Source of the DNA: Algoriphagus machipongonensis
GTDB taxonomy: Bacteria > Bacteroidota > Bacteroidia > Cytophagales > Cyclobacteriaceae
DNA: 64,000 bases
Direction of reading: 5' to 3'
Assembly: GCF_000166275.1 (NCBI RefSeq)
Contig: NZ_CM001023.1
Location: 1,615,001-1,679,000, forward strand
Shown here: piece by piece, positions 19,789-28,833 of the stretch
Layout: each line of letters opens with the position of its first letter
Position numbering within the stretch: position 1 is the stretch's first letter
Program-made: the position numbers and the translations under genes
The notes under the pieces: model-generated
What the model saw: only the letters and a program-made list of their open reading frames with translations
Database searches by the model: none
Told to the model about the DNA's origin: nothing

Positions 19789-20409
19789 CTACTTATAGTC
19801 CTCAAGATTTAATTTTTGGGTGCAATATTCATATTCTCTCGAATCATTTGAGCAAACAATTATTATTCGGTCCTTCTTGTATTGCTCCACGAGCTCTTGA
19901 TACCAATTTACTCCCTTGACATCTAAATTGGATGTGGGTTCATCAAGGAAAACTAAAGGCACATCTGAAAATAAAGCAACTCCTAATTTTACACGTTGTT
20001 TCATGCCAGAGGAAAACTGTGCTATAGGCTTATTAGCATGAGATTCTAAGTATAAGGTTTCTATAATTTTATCAATAGAAAGCCCCGGAAGAGGAGTTTT
20101 AAATTTAAAATGGAATTCTAAAAGTTCTTTTAAAGTGAATTCCTCGGGGAGCTCCATATAAGGAGCAGAAACTGTTAAGTGATAAAACCAGTCGCTGTCA
20201 GCAACTGGTTGATTTTGTGTTTGGTACGTAATATTGCCGGAACTTAATGGAATAGAGCCACTCAGGCATTTTAGTAAAGTGGATTTTCCGGATCCATTTC
20301 CACCTGTGATGGCTATCGCATCCCCTGATTTCAAATTTAAATTCAGGTTTTTAAAAATCCATTCATATTGGAAGCGTTTGCTTGCTTCTTCCACTTGGAT
20401 TTTCAGCAT
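19789..20409 (-). CDS. ABC transporter ATP-binding protein (CcmA-like)
   Basis: A 206-residue ATPase. Walker A GGNGSGKST near residue 37, ABC signature FSSGMKQRVKLG, Walker B PLVFLDEPTSNLD and a D-loop are present; the switch histidine position reads SND, so the usual H-loop His is not obvious. Small stand-alone ATPases of this type resemble CcmA or efflux ATPases; no permease is adjacent. ATG at 20409, two bases after the lpxA stop, is preferred over an overlapping TTG at 20415. Probably the last gene of the lpx operon; a role in lipid A export is not supported by sequence. Confidence 0.83.
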   Translation of the reverse strand: MLKIQVEEASKRFQYEWIFKNLNLNLKSGDAIAITGGNGSGKSTLLKCLSGSIPLSSGNITYQTQNQPVADSDWFYHLTVSAPYMELPEEFTLKELLEFHFKFKTPLPGLSIDKIIETLYLESHANKPIAQFSSGMKQRVKLGVALFSDVPLVFLDEPTSNLDVKGVNWYQELVEQYKKDRIIIVCSNDSREYEYCTQKLNLEDYK

Positions 20410-20411
20410 GC

Positions 20412-21191
20412 TCAATGGATATATCCTTTCATGACACCTCTTTCGGAGGATCTGATAAAGTTTAGAATTTCATCCCTCTCTTTGGTAGCCGGAAGATTGA
20501 TTTCTATTTCTTCTAAAGCCCGACTATTGTTCATGCTATTTAGAAATAGGTATCTATAAACTTCCTGAATATGCGCAATAGACTCACTGGAAAACCCTCT
20601 TCTTCTGAGACCTAATGAATTGACACCGGCATAAGCCAATGGTTCTCTTGCCGCCTTCGTGAAAGGAGGGACATCTTTTCGTACTAATGAGCCACCAGAG
20701 ATCATGGAGTGCATTCCTATTTTTACAAACTGGTGTATGGCAGAAGAACCGCCAATAATCGCCCAGTCATCAATGGAGACGTGTCCTGCTATCTGAACGG
20801 TGTTTGCAATGATTACATGACTACCGATCACACAATCGTGGGCTACGTGCACATAAGCCATCAATAAGCAGTGACTGCCGATGACAGTGGTTTGTTTATC
20901 AACAGTACCTCTACTAATGGTTACACACTCACGAATCGTGGTGTTATCACCAATGATTACTGTGGAGTCTTCACCTTGAAATTTTAAATCCTGAGGGATT
21001 CCAGCGATGACTGATCCCGGAAAAATCTTACAGTTTTTTCCGATTTTTGCTCCAGGAAAAATTGTCACATTTGGACCAATCCAAGTATTGTCTCCTATTA
21101 CAACATTTTCATGGATCATCGTGAAAGGGTCCACTTGTACATTTTTGCCCAATTTTGCTTTTGGGTCTACATGTGCCATTGGGCTGATCAT
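20412..21191 (-). CDS. lpxA: LpxA, UDP-N-acetylglucosamine acyltransferase
   Basis: Transfers a hydroxyacyl chain from acyl carrier protein to the 3-OH of UDP-GlcNAc, the first step of lipid A synthesis. 259 residues of left-handed beta-helix hexapeptide repeats begin at HVDPKAKLGKNV. The catalytic region is HVAHDCVIGSH, with VGGSSAIHQFVKIG-like downstream motif (IIGGSSAIHQFVKIGMHSMI). The C-terminal helical domain contains LGLRRRGFSSE. Its start overlaps the lpxC-fabZ stop by four bases (ATGA). Confidence 0.96.
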   Translation of the reverse strand: MISPMAHVDPKAKLGKNVQVDPFTMIHENVVIGDNTWIGPNVTIFPGAKIGKNCKIFPGSVIAGIPQDLKFQGEDSTVIIGDNTTIRECVTISRGTVDKQTTVIGSHCLLMAYVHVAHDCVIGSHVIIANTVQIAGHVSIDDWAIIGGSSAIHQFVKIGMHSMISGGSLVRKDVPPFTKAAREPLAYAGVNSLGLRRRGFSSESIAHIQEVYRYLFLNSMNNSRALEEIEINLPATKERDEILNFIRSSERGVMKGYIH

Positions 21192-22582
21192 GATTCTTTT
21201 CGGGTTATGCTGGCTGTCATAACTGCTTCACAGACTAATGTGTTTCCTACATAAGCCTCTCCTCGCATTTTAGCAATGCCTCGTCTGATTGGAGCCAAAA
21301 GTTCGCATTTAAAAATAAGAGTATCTCCCGGAAGAACCATTTTTCTGAATTTACAGCTTTCTATTCCTAAGAAATATGTCCAGTAATTTTCAGGATCATC
21401 TACTGTGCTTAACACAAGGATTCCCCCTGTTTGAGCCATGGCTTCTACCTGAATTACCCCTGGCATTACTGGATTGCCGGGAAAGTGTCCCATGAAAAAT
21501 GGCTCGTTGATTGTTACGTTTTTTACCCCTGCTACCACTGTCTCATCAAGATAGATGATTTTATCCAATAACTGAAAAGGATACCTATGAGGTAGGATAT
21601 TACTGATCTGGTTGATGTCCATTACTGGAGGCAACTTAGGATCGTAGTGAGGTATATGGTTAGAGCCTGATTTTTCCATAGCTCTTTTTAATTTTTTCGC
21701 AAATGCTACATTGGCAGCGTGACCAGGTCTAGCAGCGAGGATTTGAGCTTTTAAAGGCCGCCCTACGAGCGCTAAATCTCCTACTACATCAAGTAATTTA
21801 TGTCTAGCAGGTTCATTTCTATATCTTAAGTCAACATTGTTTAAGATACCTTCCTTCTTCACCTCTACCTTCTGCTTGTTAAACATTTTTGCAAGGTGTA
21901 CTAACTCTTTCTCCTCTACCACGCGATCTACCACCACAATGGCATTATTTAAGTCCCCTCCCTTTATTAGGTTGGAATTGTAAAGCATTTCCAACTCATG
22001 TAAAAAGCAGAAAGTTCGGCAAGATGCAATCTCTTGCTTAAATTGACTGATATCTGTGATTGAAGCATGCTGACTTCCCAATACCGGCGAATTATAATCC
22101 ACCATGACAGTTACTCTATAATTGTCAGTGGGTAAGGCCACCATCTCCACTTCGCGGGACGGATCTTTATATTGAATACTTTCTTCAACTTCAAAAAACC
22201 TTCTAAGTGCATTTTGCTCTTCAACACCAGCATCTTCCAATACTTCTATGAATTGGATAGAGGATCCATCCATAATTGGAGGCTCTGGTCCATCAAGCTG
22301 AATAAGAACGTTGTCAATTTCCAGTCCCACTAATGCTGCTAATACATGCTCAACAGTATATACTCTAGCGCCATTTTGCTCTAGGGTGGTTCCTCTGGAA
22401 ACATCAACAACAAGGTCGCAATCTGCATCTACTGTAGGGCGACCTTCTAAATCAATTCTTTGAAATTTGATTCCGTGGTTGGGTGGTGCGGGTAAGAATG
22501 TCATATTGGAGATTACTCCAGTGTGTAGTCCTACGCCTGCTAGCTCCACCTGTTTCTTGATGGTATGTTGTTTTACCTTCAT
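21188..22582 (-). CDS. lpxC-fabZ: LpxC-FabZ fusion: UDP-3-O-acyl-GlcNAc deacetylase and hydroxyacyl-ACP dehydratase
   Basis: A 464-residue bifunctional enzyme. Residues 1-310 are LpxC, a zinc deacetylase with EHVLAAL (zinc His) and ARHKLLDVVGD (His and Asp zinc ligands). Residues about 320-464 are FabZ: LPHRYPFQLLDKI holds the catalytic His and GHFPGNPVMPGVIQVEAMAQ the catalytic Glu. The fusion is known in Bacteroidota and couples the committed lipid A step to fatty acid dehydration, two pathways that compete for the same hydroxyacyl-ACP. Lies between lpxD and lpxA. Confidence 0.96.
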   Translation of the reverse strand: MKVKQHTIKKQVELAGVGLHTGVISNMTFLPAPPNHGIKFQRIDLEGRPTVDADCDLVVDVSRGTTLEQNGARVYTVEHVLAALVGLEIDNVLIQLDGPEPPIMDGSSIQFIEVLEDAGVEEQNALRRFFEVEESIQYKDPSREVEMVALPTDNYRVTVMVDYNSPVLGSQHASITDISQFKQEIASCRTFCFLHELEMLYNSNLIKGGDLNNAIVVVDRVVEEKELVHLAKMFNKQKVEVKKEGILNNVDLRYRNEPARHKLLDVVGDLALVGRPLKAQILAARPGHAANVAFAKKLKRAMEKSGSNHIPHYDPKLPPVMDINQISNILPHRYPFQLLDKIIYLDETVVAGVKNVTINEPFFMGHFPGNPVMPGVIQVEAMAQTGGILVLSTVDDPENYWTYFLGIESCKFRKMVLPGDTLIFKCELLAPIRRGIAKMRGEAYVGNTLVCEAVMTASITRKES

Positions 22583-22621
22583 CTGATATTTTAGACTTTC
22601 AGGATGATTAAGGGTGCAAAT

Positions 22622-23644
22622 TTACGGCTTTTTTTCTAGTTCTCTTAAACGGTTTTCCAAGACATCAAGATTTTTAAAAATTGAGTATGATTTTAAGAAT
22701 CCTTTCATGTCCATTCCTATATAACCAAAAACTGTGTCACCCGCTTTTTTAATAGATTTGATCACGCCGGTTTTTGCACCTATGGTTGTATTATCGGCGA
22801 TTTTTAAATGCCCAATAATACCGACTTGACCTGCAATAACACAATTTTTTCCGATTTCTGTGGAACCGGAAATGCCTGATTGAGAAGCAATAACTGTATT
22901 TTCACCAATGATGACATTATGGGCAATTTGCACCAAATTGTCAATTTTAGCTCCTTTCTTTATTATCGTCGATCCCATGGTGGCACAATCAATCGTTGTA
23001 TTGGTACCTATGTTTACATTGTCTTCAATAATAACGTTCCCTATTTGAGGGATTGCTTTATAAGTTTGGTCTTCTTGCGGTGCAAACCCAAAGCCATCTG
23101 CACCAATTGCAGCGCCAGGATGAATCTCGCAATTATTTCCAATAATGGTGTCGGAGCAAATTTTTGCTCCAGGGTGAATGATAGTATTGTTTCCTATTTT
23201 AACTCGGTCCCCAATAAAAACCTGGGAGTGAATTTTTACTCCGTCTCCAATCTTACAGTCTTTTCCAATGTGAGAGAAAACACCTCGAAAACCATTTTCG
23301 CCCATTGAACTGCTGGTGTCCATAAAAGAGGGTTCTTGGACTCCCATAATGCTTGCCTTGGTAAACTGACTGTAGGCTTCCAATAGCTGAGTGAAGCCAG
23401 TATATGCGTCTTTTACCCTGATCAGGGTAGTTTTGAAAGCTTTACTGGGTTTAAAGCCTTCAGAGACGATAACCGCAGTTGCTTCGGTTTCATATAAATA
23501 CGATTGGTATTTCTCATTCGATAAGAAGCTGATTCCACCGTCTTTCCCTTCTTGAATCTTATCTAGTCTAAAAACTTTTTGTGTTTCATCTCCTTCTACT
23601 TTCCCCTGAAGGATTGCGGCGACTTGACCCAAAGTAAATTCCAT
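22622..23644 (-). CDS. lpxD: LpxD, UDP-3-O-acylglucosamine N-acyltransferase
   Basis: Adds the N-linked acyl chain to UDP-3-O-acylglucosamine in lipid A synthesis. 340 residues: an N-terminal uridine-binding domain (residues 1-100, [13 protein letters not shown]), hexapeptide repeats from about 105, the motif GADGFGFAP with preceding IHPGAAI, the catalytic [13 protein letters not shown], and a C-terminal helix. First gene of the lpxD, lpxC-fabZ, lpxA set; 39 bases before lpxC-fabZ and 16 bases after the HD gene. Confidence 0.95.
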   Translation of the reverse strand: MEFTLGQVAAILQGKVEGDETQKVFRLDKIQEGKDGGISFLSNEKYQSYLYETEATAVIVSEGFKPSKAFKTTLIRVKDAYTGFTQLLEAYSQFTKASIMGVQEPSFMDTSSSMGENGFRGVFSHIGKDCKIGDGVKIHSQVFIGDRVKIGNNTIIHPGAKICSDTIIGNNCEIHPGAAIGADGFGFAPQEDQTYKAIPQIGNVIIEDNVNIGTNTTIDCATMGSTIIKKGAKIDNLVQIAHNVIIGENTVIASQSGISGSTEIGKNCVIAGQVGIIGHLKIADNTTIGAKTGVIKSIKKAGDTVFGYIGMDMKGFLKSYSIFKNLDVLENRLRELEKKP

Positions 23645-23660
23645 ATGCTGGCTTGATGAA

Positions 23661-24893
23661 TTAGAAGTTTGAATTTAAGCTTTTGGCTTTACATATATAA
23701 TGTTTCTCTACAATTTTGCTCATAACCTTGATATTTGGTAAATCAGCAGCTTGAGCAACATCAATAACCTTTCCTTTTTTTGTGAGGATGTTGATTCTTT
23801 CTTTAGCCAAATAACCATAATTGCTTACGGTGCCATGAGAAAAGAAATAGGTGATATCCTCTTCGGGAATGTTTAATTTATGAATGGTTTTGGTTTCCAT
23901 TTCCTTTATTTCTTCTTGACTTGCTTGGTCATTTGTCAATGTGATTTTGAATAAATCCCGCGTCAAAAACATATTGGAAATATTCCGAAGCACATAATCC
24001 GGTTGGCGCTTCCAAAGTTTGACAGCTCCCCAAATATCAAGATCATCCATTTCAAGGAATTTTTTCAAAATTTCCGGATTTTGGCGAAAGTCTTCAAGTG
24101 TATGATCGTTTTGAAGGAAATAGTCAAATTCATCTGTGATCGTAAATGACTGTCCAGCTTGTCGGAGCATCTTTGCTCTCTGGATGAGATTAATTAGCAT
24201 TTTTTCTGCACTGACAGTGGTCTTGTGCAAATAAACTTGCCAATACATCAGCCTTCTGGCGCTTAGAAAATTTTCAATGGAATAAATCCCTTTCTCTTCA
24301 ATAACCACTTGGTCATTCTTTACATCCATCATCTTGATGATTCGGTCGGCGCCAATTGTTCCTTCAGATACTCCAGTGAAGAAGCAATCTCGCTGAAGGT
24401 AGTCTAGTCTGTCAATGTCAAGTTGGCTGGAAACAAGTTGATGAAAGAACTTTCTTTCGTAAGTATTCTTAAATATTCTTAAAACTAAATCTAATTTACC
24501 ATCTAATTCTTTGTTGAAAAGCTCAATAATAAGCAGGGATAATTGCTCATGAGGGATGCTTTTTAAAAGACTGTATTCCAAAGCATGCGAAAAAGGCCCA
24601 TGTCCTATATCATGTAAAAGAATGGCTATCAGTGCAGATTCATACTCTTGGTTGCTTATTTCTGTTCCTTTATTGCGTAGATTATCCAGCGTTATGCTCA
24701 TCAGATGCATCGCTCCAATGGCATGGTGAAAGCGAGTGTGTAAAGCACCCGGGTAGACGAAGTCTGTCAAACCCAGCTGTTTTATTCTGCGTAACCTCTG
24801 GAAATAAGGATGATCAATGATGGTAAAAATCAACTCGCTTGGGATTGTGATAAATCCGTAAACGGGGTCGTTTAATATCTTTTGGCTTTTCAA
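23661..24893 (-). CDS. HD domain phosphohydrolase (SAMHD1/dGTPase-like)
   Basis: About 410 residues. The HD signature is spread over [11 protein letters not shown] and [16 protein letters not shown] (metal-binding H...HD...D), with [11 protein letters not shown] holding the fourth ligand. These are the marks of the COG1078 branch of HD hydrolases, related to dGTP triphosphohydrolases; the substrate is unknown. No ATG lies near the N terminus. TTG at 24893 gives [17 protein letters not shown], the usual family start; TTG at 24917 would add eight residues but lies inside a -7 box. Divergent from porX, 59 bases apart. Confidence 0.85.
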   Translation of the reverse strand: MKSQKILNDPVYGFITIPSELIFTIIDHPYFQRLRRIKQLGLTDFVYPGALHTRFHHAIGAMHLMSITLDNLRNKGTEISNQEYESALIAILLHDIGHGPFSHALEYSLLKSIPHEQLSLLIIELFNKELDGKLDLVLRIFKNTYERKFFHQLVSSQLDIDRLDYLQRDCFFTGVSEGTIGADRIIKMMDVKNDQVVIEEKGIYSIENFLSARRLMYWQVYLHKTTVSAEKMLINLIQRAKMLRQAGQSFTITDEFDYFLQNDHTLEDFRQNPEILKKFLEMDDLDIWGAVKLWKRQPDYVLRNISNMFLTRDLFKITLTNDQASQEEIKEMETKTIHKLNIPEEDITYFFSHGTVSNYGYLAKERINILTKKGKVIDVAQAADLPNIKVMSKIVEKHYICKAKSLNSNF

Positions 24894-24903
24894 TGAGGCC
24901 GAA

Positions 24904-24934
24904 TTTGATTGACTCAAAAGTAATTATAATTTTA
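24904..24934 (+). promoter_or_regulatory. porX promoter (-33 TTTG, -7 TAATTTTA)
   Basis: TTTG at 24904-24907, a 19-base spacer and TAATTTTA at 24927-24934 match the Bacteroidota promoter pattern with one mismatch. The predicted start site leaves a leader of about 12 bases before the porX ATG at 24953. Confidence 0.6.
24915..24922 (-). promoter_or_regulatory. -7 box (TACTTTTG) for the HD hydrolase gene
   Basis: Exact TAnnTTTG on the minus strand. It overlaps the upstream TTG candidate at 24917, which argues for translation from TTG 24893 with a very short leader. It interleaves with the divergent porX promoter. Confidence 0.5.
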
Positions 24935-24952
24935 AAAGAAACGGAAACGAAA

Positions 24953-26512
24953 ATGTCTCAAAAGTTCAATATACTATGGGCAGACGATGAAATCGATCTA
25001 CTCAAACCACATATTCTATTTCTAGAACAGAAAGGTTATGAAATAACTACTGCAAATTCTGGTGTAGATGCTATTGAGGAAGTGGAAGCCCATAATTTTG
25101 ATGTTATTTTTTTAGATGAAATGATGCCTGGGATGACAGGGCTGGAAACTTTACAACAAATAAAACTGATCAAGCCCCAGATTCCCGTGGTCATGATCAC
25201 AAAGTCTGAAGAGGAGCATATAATGAATGATGCCATCGGAGGGAAGATTGCAGATTATTTAATCAAACCTCTCAACCCAAATCAGATTTTGCTTTCTGTA
25301 AAGAAGTTGTTGCAAAATAAGCAACTGATAGACGAGAAAACAACCCTTAACTATCAGCAAGAGTTTATGAAGATAAGCATGGCCTTTGGGGATGCTCAAG
25401 ATCATCAAGACTGGACTGATATCTATAAGAAGTTGATTTATTGGGAGATGCAGATTGATGCCACGGAGAATAAAAGCATGATAGAAGTGCTAGAAACTCA
25501 AAAAATTGAAGCCAATTCTTCTTTTGCCAGATTTGTAAAAGACAATTATATAGACTGGATGGAGGAAAAAAATAAGGAAAAGCCACTTCTTTCCCATCAA
25601 GTATTAAAACAGAAAGTGTTTCCGAAAGTACAGTCAGGAAAACCTTTGTTTTTAATTGTCATCGATAATTTGCGTTTGGATCAATGGGAAGATATTGAGC
25701 CGATTTTAGCTCCTTATTTTAATGTTGAAAACAAGGATACCTACTATAGTATTTTGCCTACCACTACCGCATTTGCCAGAAATGCACTTTTTAGTGGGAT
25801 GATGCCTATGGATATGGCACGGTTTTACCCAAAATTATGGGAGGATGAGGATTCTGATGAAGGGAAAAATAATTTTGAGGAAGATTGGCTAAAGATCAAT
25901 CTGGATAAGAATAGGATGAATATAAAAGCATCTTATCAAAAAATCCTACAAACGCAGCAAGGGAAAAATGCGGTGGATCAATTTCATCAGCTCATGCAAA
26001 ATGACTTAAACGTATTGGTGTATAATTTTGTGGATATGATGTCTCATGCGCGAACAGACATGAAAATGATCCGCGAATTGGCGCCGGATGAATCTGCTTA
26101 CAGGTCTTTAACCAAAAGCTGGTTTGAACACTCTTCTTTATTTGAGTTGTTTAAGAAAATTCATCATGCTGGAGCAGAAGTGATCGTGACTACTGATCAT
26201 GGGACGAAGCGAGTAAACAAACCTTATCGAATCATAGGTGATAAAAATGTAACCACAAATTTGAGGTACAAACAAGGGAAAAACCTCAATTTTGAAGCAG
26301 GAAAAGTCTTTGAAATCAAGAGGCCTGAAGATGCGAAACTTCCAAGACTCAACGTTTCTTCCAGCTATGTTTTTGCTGTAGAGGACTATTTCTTCGCTTA
26401 TCCGAATAATTACAACTATTATGTCAACTTCTATAAGGATACTTTTCAACATGGAGGTGTATCTTTGGAAGAAATGATCATACCGATTGTTCAGTTGTCA
26501 CCAAAATCGTAA
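24953..26512 (+). CDS. porX: PorX, response regulator with PglZ-type phosphatase/phosphodiesterase domain
   Basis: Regulator of the type IX secretion system and gliding in Bacteroidota. 519 residues from ATG 24953 (MSQKFNILWADDE). Receiver domain at 1-120 with acidic pocket WADDE, phospho-acceptor in VIFLDEMMPGMTG and lysine in LIKPLN. Residues 200-519 form an alkaline-phosphatase-superfamily PglZ domain, with IVIDNLRLDQWE, ILPTTTAFARNALFSG (nucleophile Thr region) and TTDHGTKRV metal ligands. Published work on PorX describes zinc-dependent cleavage of oligonucleotides. An upstream frame to 24893 is unlikely since it overlaps the promoter. tsaE follows five bases later. Confidence 0.95.
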   Translation: MSQKFNILWADDEIDLLKPHILFLEQKGYEITTANSGVDAIEEVEAHNFDVIFLDEMMPGMTGLETLQQIKLIKPQIPVVMITKSEEEHIMNDAIGGKIADYLIKPLNPNQILLSVKKLLQNKQLIDEKTTLNYQQEFMKISMAFGDAQDHQDWTDIYKKLIYWEMQIDATENKSMIEVLETQKIEANSSFARFVKDNYIDWMEEKNKEKPLLSHQVLKQKVFPKVQSGKPLFLIVIDNLRLDQWEDIEPILAPYFNVENKDTYYSILPTTTAFARNALFSGMMPMDMARFYPKLWEDEDSDEGKNNFEEDWLKINLDKNRMNIKASYQKILQTQQGKNAVDQFHQLMQNDLNVLVYNFVDMMSHARTDMKMIRELAPDESAYRSLTKSWFEHSSLFELFKKIHHAGAEVIVTTDHGTKRVNKPYRIIGDKNVTTNLRYKQGKNLNFEAGKVFEIKRPEDAKLPRLNVSSSYVFAVEDYFFAYPNNYNYYVNFYKDTFQHGGVSLEEMIIPIVQLSPKS

Positions 26513-26517
26513 TACGT

Positions 26518-26949
26518 TTGATTGAGTTGAAATTCGACAAAGCACTCATTTTAGAAGCAGCCAAGAAAATAGTGGAGGAATGTGGGGATGAGAAATTTTG
26601 GATATTTCAAGGAGAAATGGGTGCTGGCAAAACCACTTTGATAAAAGCTTTGGGATCCATCTTTAATATCACTGATTCTATTAGTAGCCCCACCTTCGGA
26701 ATTGTCAATGAATACAGCAATGAAAAGGGGGATGATTTTTACCATTTTGACTTTTATAGGTTAGATGATCCCACGGAAGCATTGGATATTGGAATAGAAG
26801 AGTATTTTTATAGCGGAAATTATTGTTGGCTAGAATGGGCAGAAAAAGTTGCTGAATTCCTTCCAGATCAGTATTTTCTCATCAAACTAGAAATTTTGTC
26901 AAGGACAGAAAGAAAACTCACCCTTCAACACATCCGAAATGCCAGCTGA
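26518..26949 (+). CDS. tsaE: TsaE, tRNA threonylcarbamoyladenosine synthesis ATPase
   Basis: P-loop protein needed for t6A modification of ANN-decoding tRNAs, working with TsaB, TsaC and TsaD. 143 residues with Walker A GEMGAGKTT at about residues 32-40, the family motif SSPTFGIVNEY, and YHFDFYRLDDPTEALDIGIEEYF with the conserved W near CWLEWAEK. No ATG or GTG precedes the Walker motif suitably, so TTG at 26518 is used (TTG 26527 is the alternative). It overlaps the alanine dehydrogenase start by 11 bases. Confidence 0.93.
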   Translation: MIELKFDKALILEAAKKIVEECGDEKFWIFQGEMGAGKTTLIKALGSIFNITDSISSPTFGIVNEYSNEKGDDFYHFDFYRLDDPTEALDIGIEEYFYSGNYCWLEWAEKVAEFLPDQYFLIKLEILSRTERKLTLQHIRNAS

Positions 26950-28150
26950 ATTAAGTGAACTATCGGCAGTAGGTCTGATACCTAAAGAATCCCCTTCAAA
27001 AGTCAGGAAAGGGTCAAGAAATCTCACTATTGGGATTCCAAAAGAAATCTCTAGCCAGGAAAAAAGAGTGGTTCTTACGCCCGAGGCAGTTGGGATTTTA
27101 TCCAATAATGGTCTTCGGGTGGTTTTGGAGGCTGGTGCCGGTACACAAGCAAATTTTTCAGATCAGGACTATTCTGATGCTGGAGCTAAGATCGTTTATT
27201 CCAAGAAAGAGGCTTTGGCCTGTGAGATTGTGTTGAAAATTGATGCCCCTTCCCTGGAGGAGCTAGAACACATGAGTCAAAGTGCCTGTTTAATTTCTGC
27301 TCTTCAAATAGGTAGGCAAAGTAAGCAGTTTATCGAAATATTAAATTCCAAAAAGATTACCGCTGTAGCGTTTGAATACTTAGAAGATAAGGTAGGAGGA
27401 ATGCCGGTAGTAAGAGCGATGTCCGAAATTGCAGGAAGTACGGTGATGCAAATTGCAGCAGAATACCTTTCTAGTGCAAATGAGGGCAAAGGGATGATTA
27501 TGGGAGGAGTGACAGGAGTTCCACCAACTCAAGTGGTAATTATAGGAGCTGGTACTGTAGCAGAATATGCTGCTAGAACCGCCTTAGGCTTAGGCGCCAA
27601 TATTAAAGTATTTGATAATCATATTTATAAACTGAGAAGGATCAAGCTTTTATTGGGCCAGCAGATCTATACTTCTACGATTGATAATTTCAGTTTGAGT
27701 CAGGCTATGGCTGAAGCGGATGTAGTTATTGGTGCGCTTCGTGCTGAGAAAGGCAAAAATAAAATTGTGGTAAGTGAGGAGATGGTTGCCAATATGATGC
27801 ACGGCAGTGTGATCATTGATGTAGGGATAGATGAGGGAGGTTGCATTGAAACCGCGAAAATGACTTCTCATGATGAACCGGTTTATAAGATTCATGACAT
27901 TGTACATTACTGCGTTCCCAATATTGCCTCCAGAGTTGCGAGAACAGCTTCTTATTCCCTTAGCAATATCTTTACTCCAATCATCCTTCAAATGTCTGAT
28001 TTAGGTGGGCCAGAAGAGATGATATTTAATTACAAATGGTTTTTACGAGGAGTTTATACCTACAGAGGAAGTCTGACCAATGCGTATTTGGGTAGGAAAT
28101 TTGGGTTATCACACAAGGAACTCCAGCTATTACTAGCAGCCCGATATTAA
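26939..28150 (+). CDS. ald: Alanine dehydrogenase
   Basis: NAD-dependent interconversion of alanine and pyruvate plus ammonia. 403 residues; an unusual N-terminal extension of about 28 residues precedes the conserved start LTIGIPKEISSQEKRVVLTPEAV. Next are the substrate lysine region ALACEIVLKIDAP, the Rossmann motif VVIIGAGTVAEYAA near residue 203, and MMHGSVIIDVGIDEGG with HYCVPNIASRVARTAS. It shares an operon with porX and tsaE and ends three bases before the convergent response regulator. A related transhydrogenase alpha subunit is less likely given length and C terminus. Confidence 0.9.
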   Translation: MPAELSELSAVGLIPKESPSKVRKGSRNLTIGIPKEISSQEKRVVLTPEAVGILSNNGLRVVLEAGAGTQANFSDQDYSDAGAKIVYSKKEALACEIVLKIDAPSLEELEHMSQSACLISALQIGRQSKQFIEILNSKKITAVAFEYLEDKVGGMPVVRAMSEIAGSTVMQIAAEYLSSANEGKGMIMGGVTGVPPTQVVIIGAGTVAEYAARTALGLGANIKVFDNHIYKLRRIKLLLGQQIYTSTIDNFSLSQAMAEADVVIGALRAEKGKNKIVVSEEMVANMMHGSVIIDVGIDEGGCIETAKMTSHDEPVYKIHDIVHYCVPNIASRVARTASYSLSNIFTPIILQMSDLGGPEEMIFNYKWFLRGVYTYRGSLTNAYLGRKFGLSHKELQLLLAARY

Positions 28151-28153
28151 AAT

Positions 28154-28627
28154 TTAGGAAAGTAAATTCTGACGAAGAAGGAATTCTAACTGTTCATTAG
28201 CTTTCAGTAAAGCATCTGTAAGCTTTTCGTTTTCTCTTCTTAAAGTATATATCTCAAAAGCGTTTTTTATTACCGTTCTTAAGTAATCTTCTTCCCAAGG
28301 TTTAGTTAAGTAATGATATACCTGACCCTTATTGATCGCATCAATAACTGCTTGTATATCAGTATAACCTGTTAATAAAAGTCGTATAGGTTGAGGGTAA
28401 ATTGGGATAATACTTTCAAGAAATTCTACACCAGTTTCTTCTGGCATCCTCTGATCTGTAATAATCAGATCAACACTTTCTTTCTCCAGAATTTCTCGCC
28501 CTTCAACGGCCGAAACGGCCAAAAATATTTTATAATCCCGACGGAAAGTTGCCTTAAATGCATGAAGGTTGTTTTCTTCATCATCTACATACAAAATCTT
28601 TATTTTTTCTTCCCTTTCGGTTTCCAT
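28154..28627 (-). CDS. Single-domain response regulator (DQRMP/KPW type)
   Basis: 157 residues: a receiver domain and a short helical tail (ENEKLTDALLKANEQLEFLLRQ). Acidic pocket VDDEE, phospho-acceptor Asp in LIITDQRMPEETG, Thr in LLTGYTDIQAV and Lys in YLTKPWEE. The DQRMP and INKGQVYHYLTKPW signatures match receivers of the RpfG group, but no HD-GYP output domain is attached. Its receiver is closely similar to that of the kinase at 33907, on the other side of the divergent MoeY-like operon, so the two probably belong to one pathway. Confidence 0.85.
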   Translation of the reverse strand: METEREEKIKILYVDDEENNLHAFKATFRRDYKIFLAVSAVEGREILEKESVDLIITDQRMPEETGVEFLESIIPIYPQPIRLLLTGYTDIQAVIDAINKGQVYHYLTKPWEEDYLRTVIKNAFEIYTLRRENEKLTDALLKANEQLEFLLRQNLLS

Positions 28628-28715
28628 AAACTTCTTGATCCTATGATAGGTGTTATTTATATAGCCAAATAATCTTATTTCCTGTTAAAAAACAAAGAAT
28701 AATAGACTGTATTTT

Positions 28716-28791
28716 ATCTATTTTTGACTTAAATTAAATATTCCTCACGTTTATGTCTTAAATAGTTAAGCTATCTATTTGACATAAAACG
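28716..28791 (+). promoter_or_regulatory. Triple CTATTTnnGACWTAAA motif with large inverted repeat (candidate operator)
   Basis: Copy 1, plus strand, 28718-28733: CTATTTTTGACTTAAA. Copy 2, minus strand, 28765-28750: CTATTTAAGACATAAA. Copy 3, plus strand, 28775-28788: CTATTTGACATAAA, lacking the two middle bases. Copies 2 and 3 form an inverted repeat with a nine-base loop, extended by CG pairs at 28748-28749 and 28790-28791. Copy 3 covers the -33 TTTG of the downstream operon. This looks like a binding site for a dimeric regulator that I cannot name. Confidence 0.6.
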
Positions 28792-28807
28792 GAATAAATT
28801 ATCTTTA
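28778..28807 (+). promoter_or_regulatory. Promoter of the MoeY-like operon (TTTG-N18-TATCTTTA)
   Basis: -33 TTTG at 28778-28781, an 18-base spacer and -7 TATCTTTA at 28800-28807, one mismatch from TAnnTTTG. The expected start site leaves a leader of about 20 bases before the ATG at 28834. Confidence 0.6.
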
Positions 28808-28833
28808 CTGAGATATTCACCCAGTTTACACAA

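Noticed and set aside
28628..28833. Search for a short precursor peptide beside the ThiF-nitroreductase gene
   Set aside because: Only a nine-codon frame was found, with no leader-core pattern; a peptide-modifying cluster is not supported.
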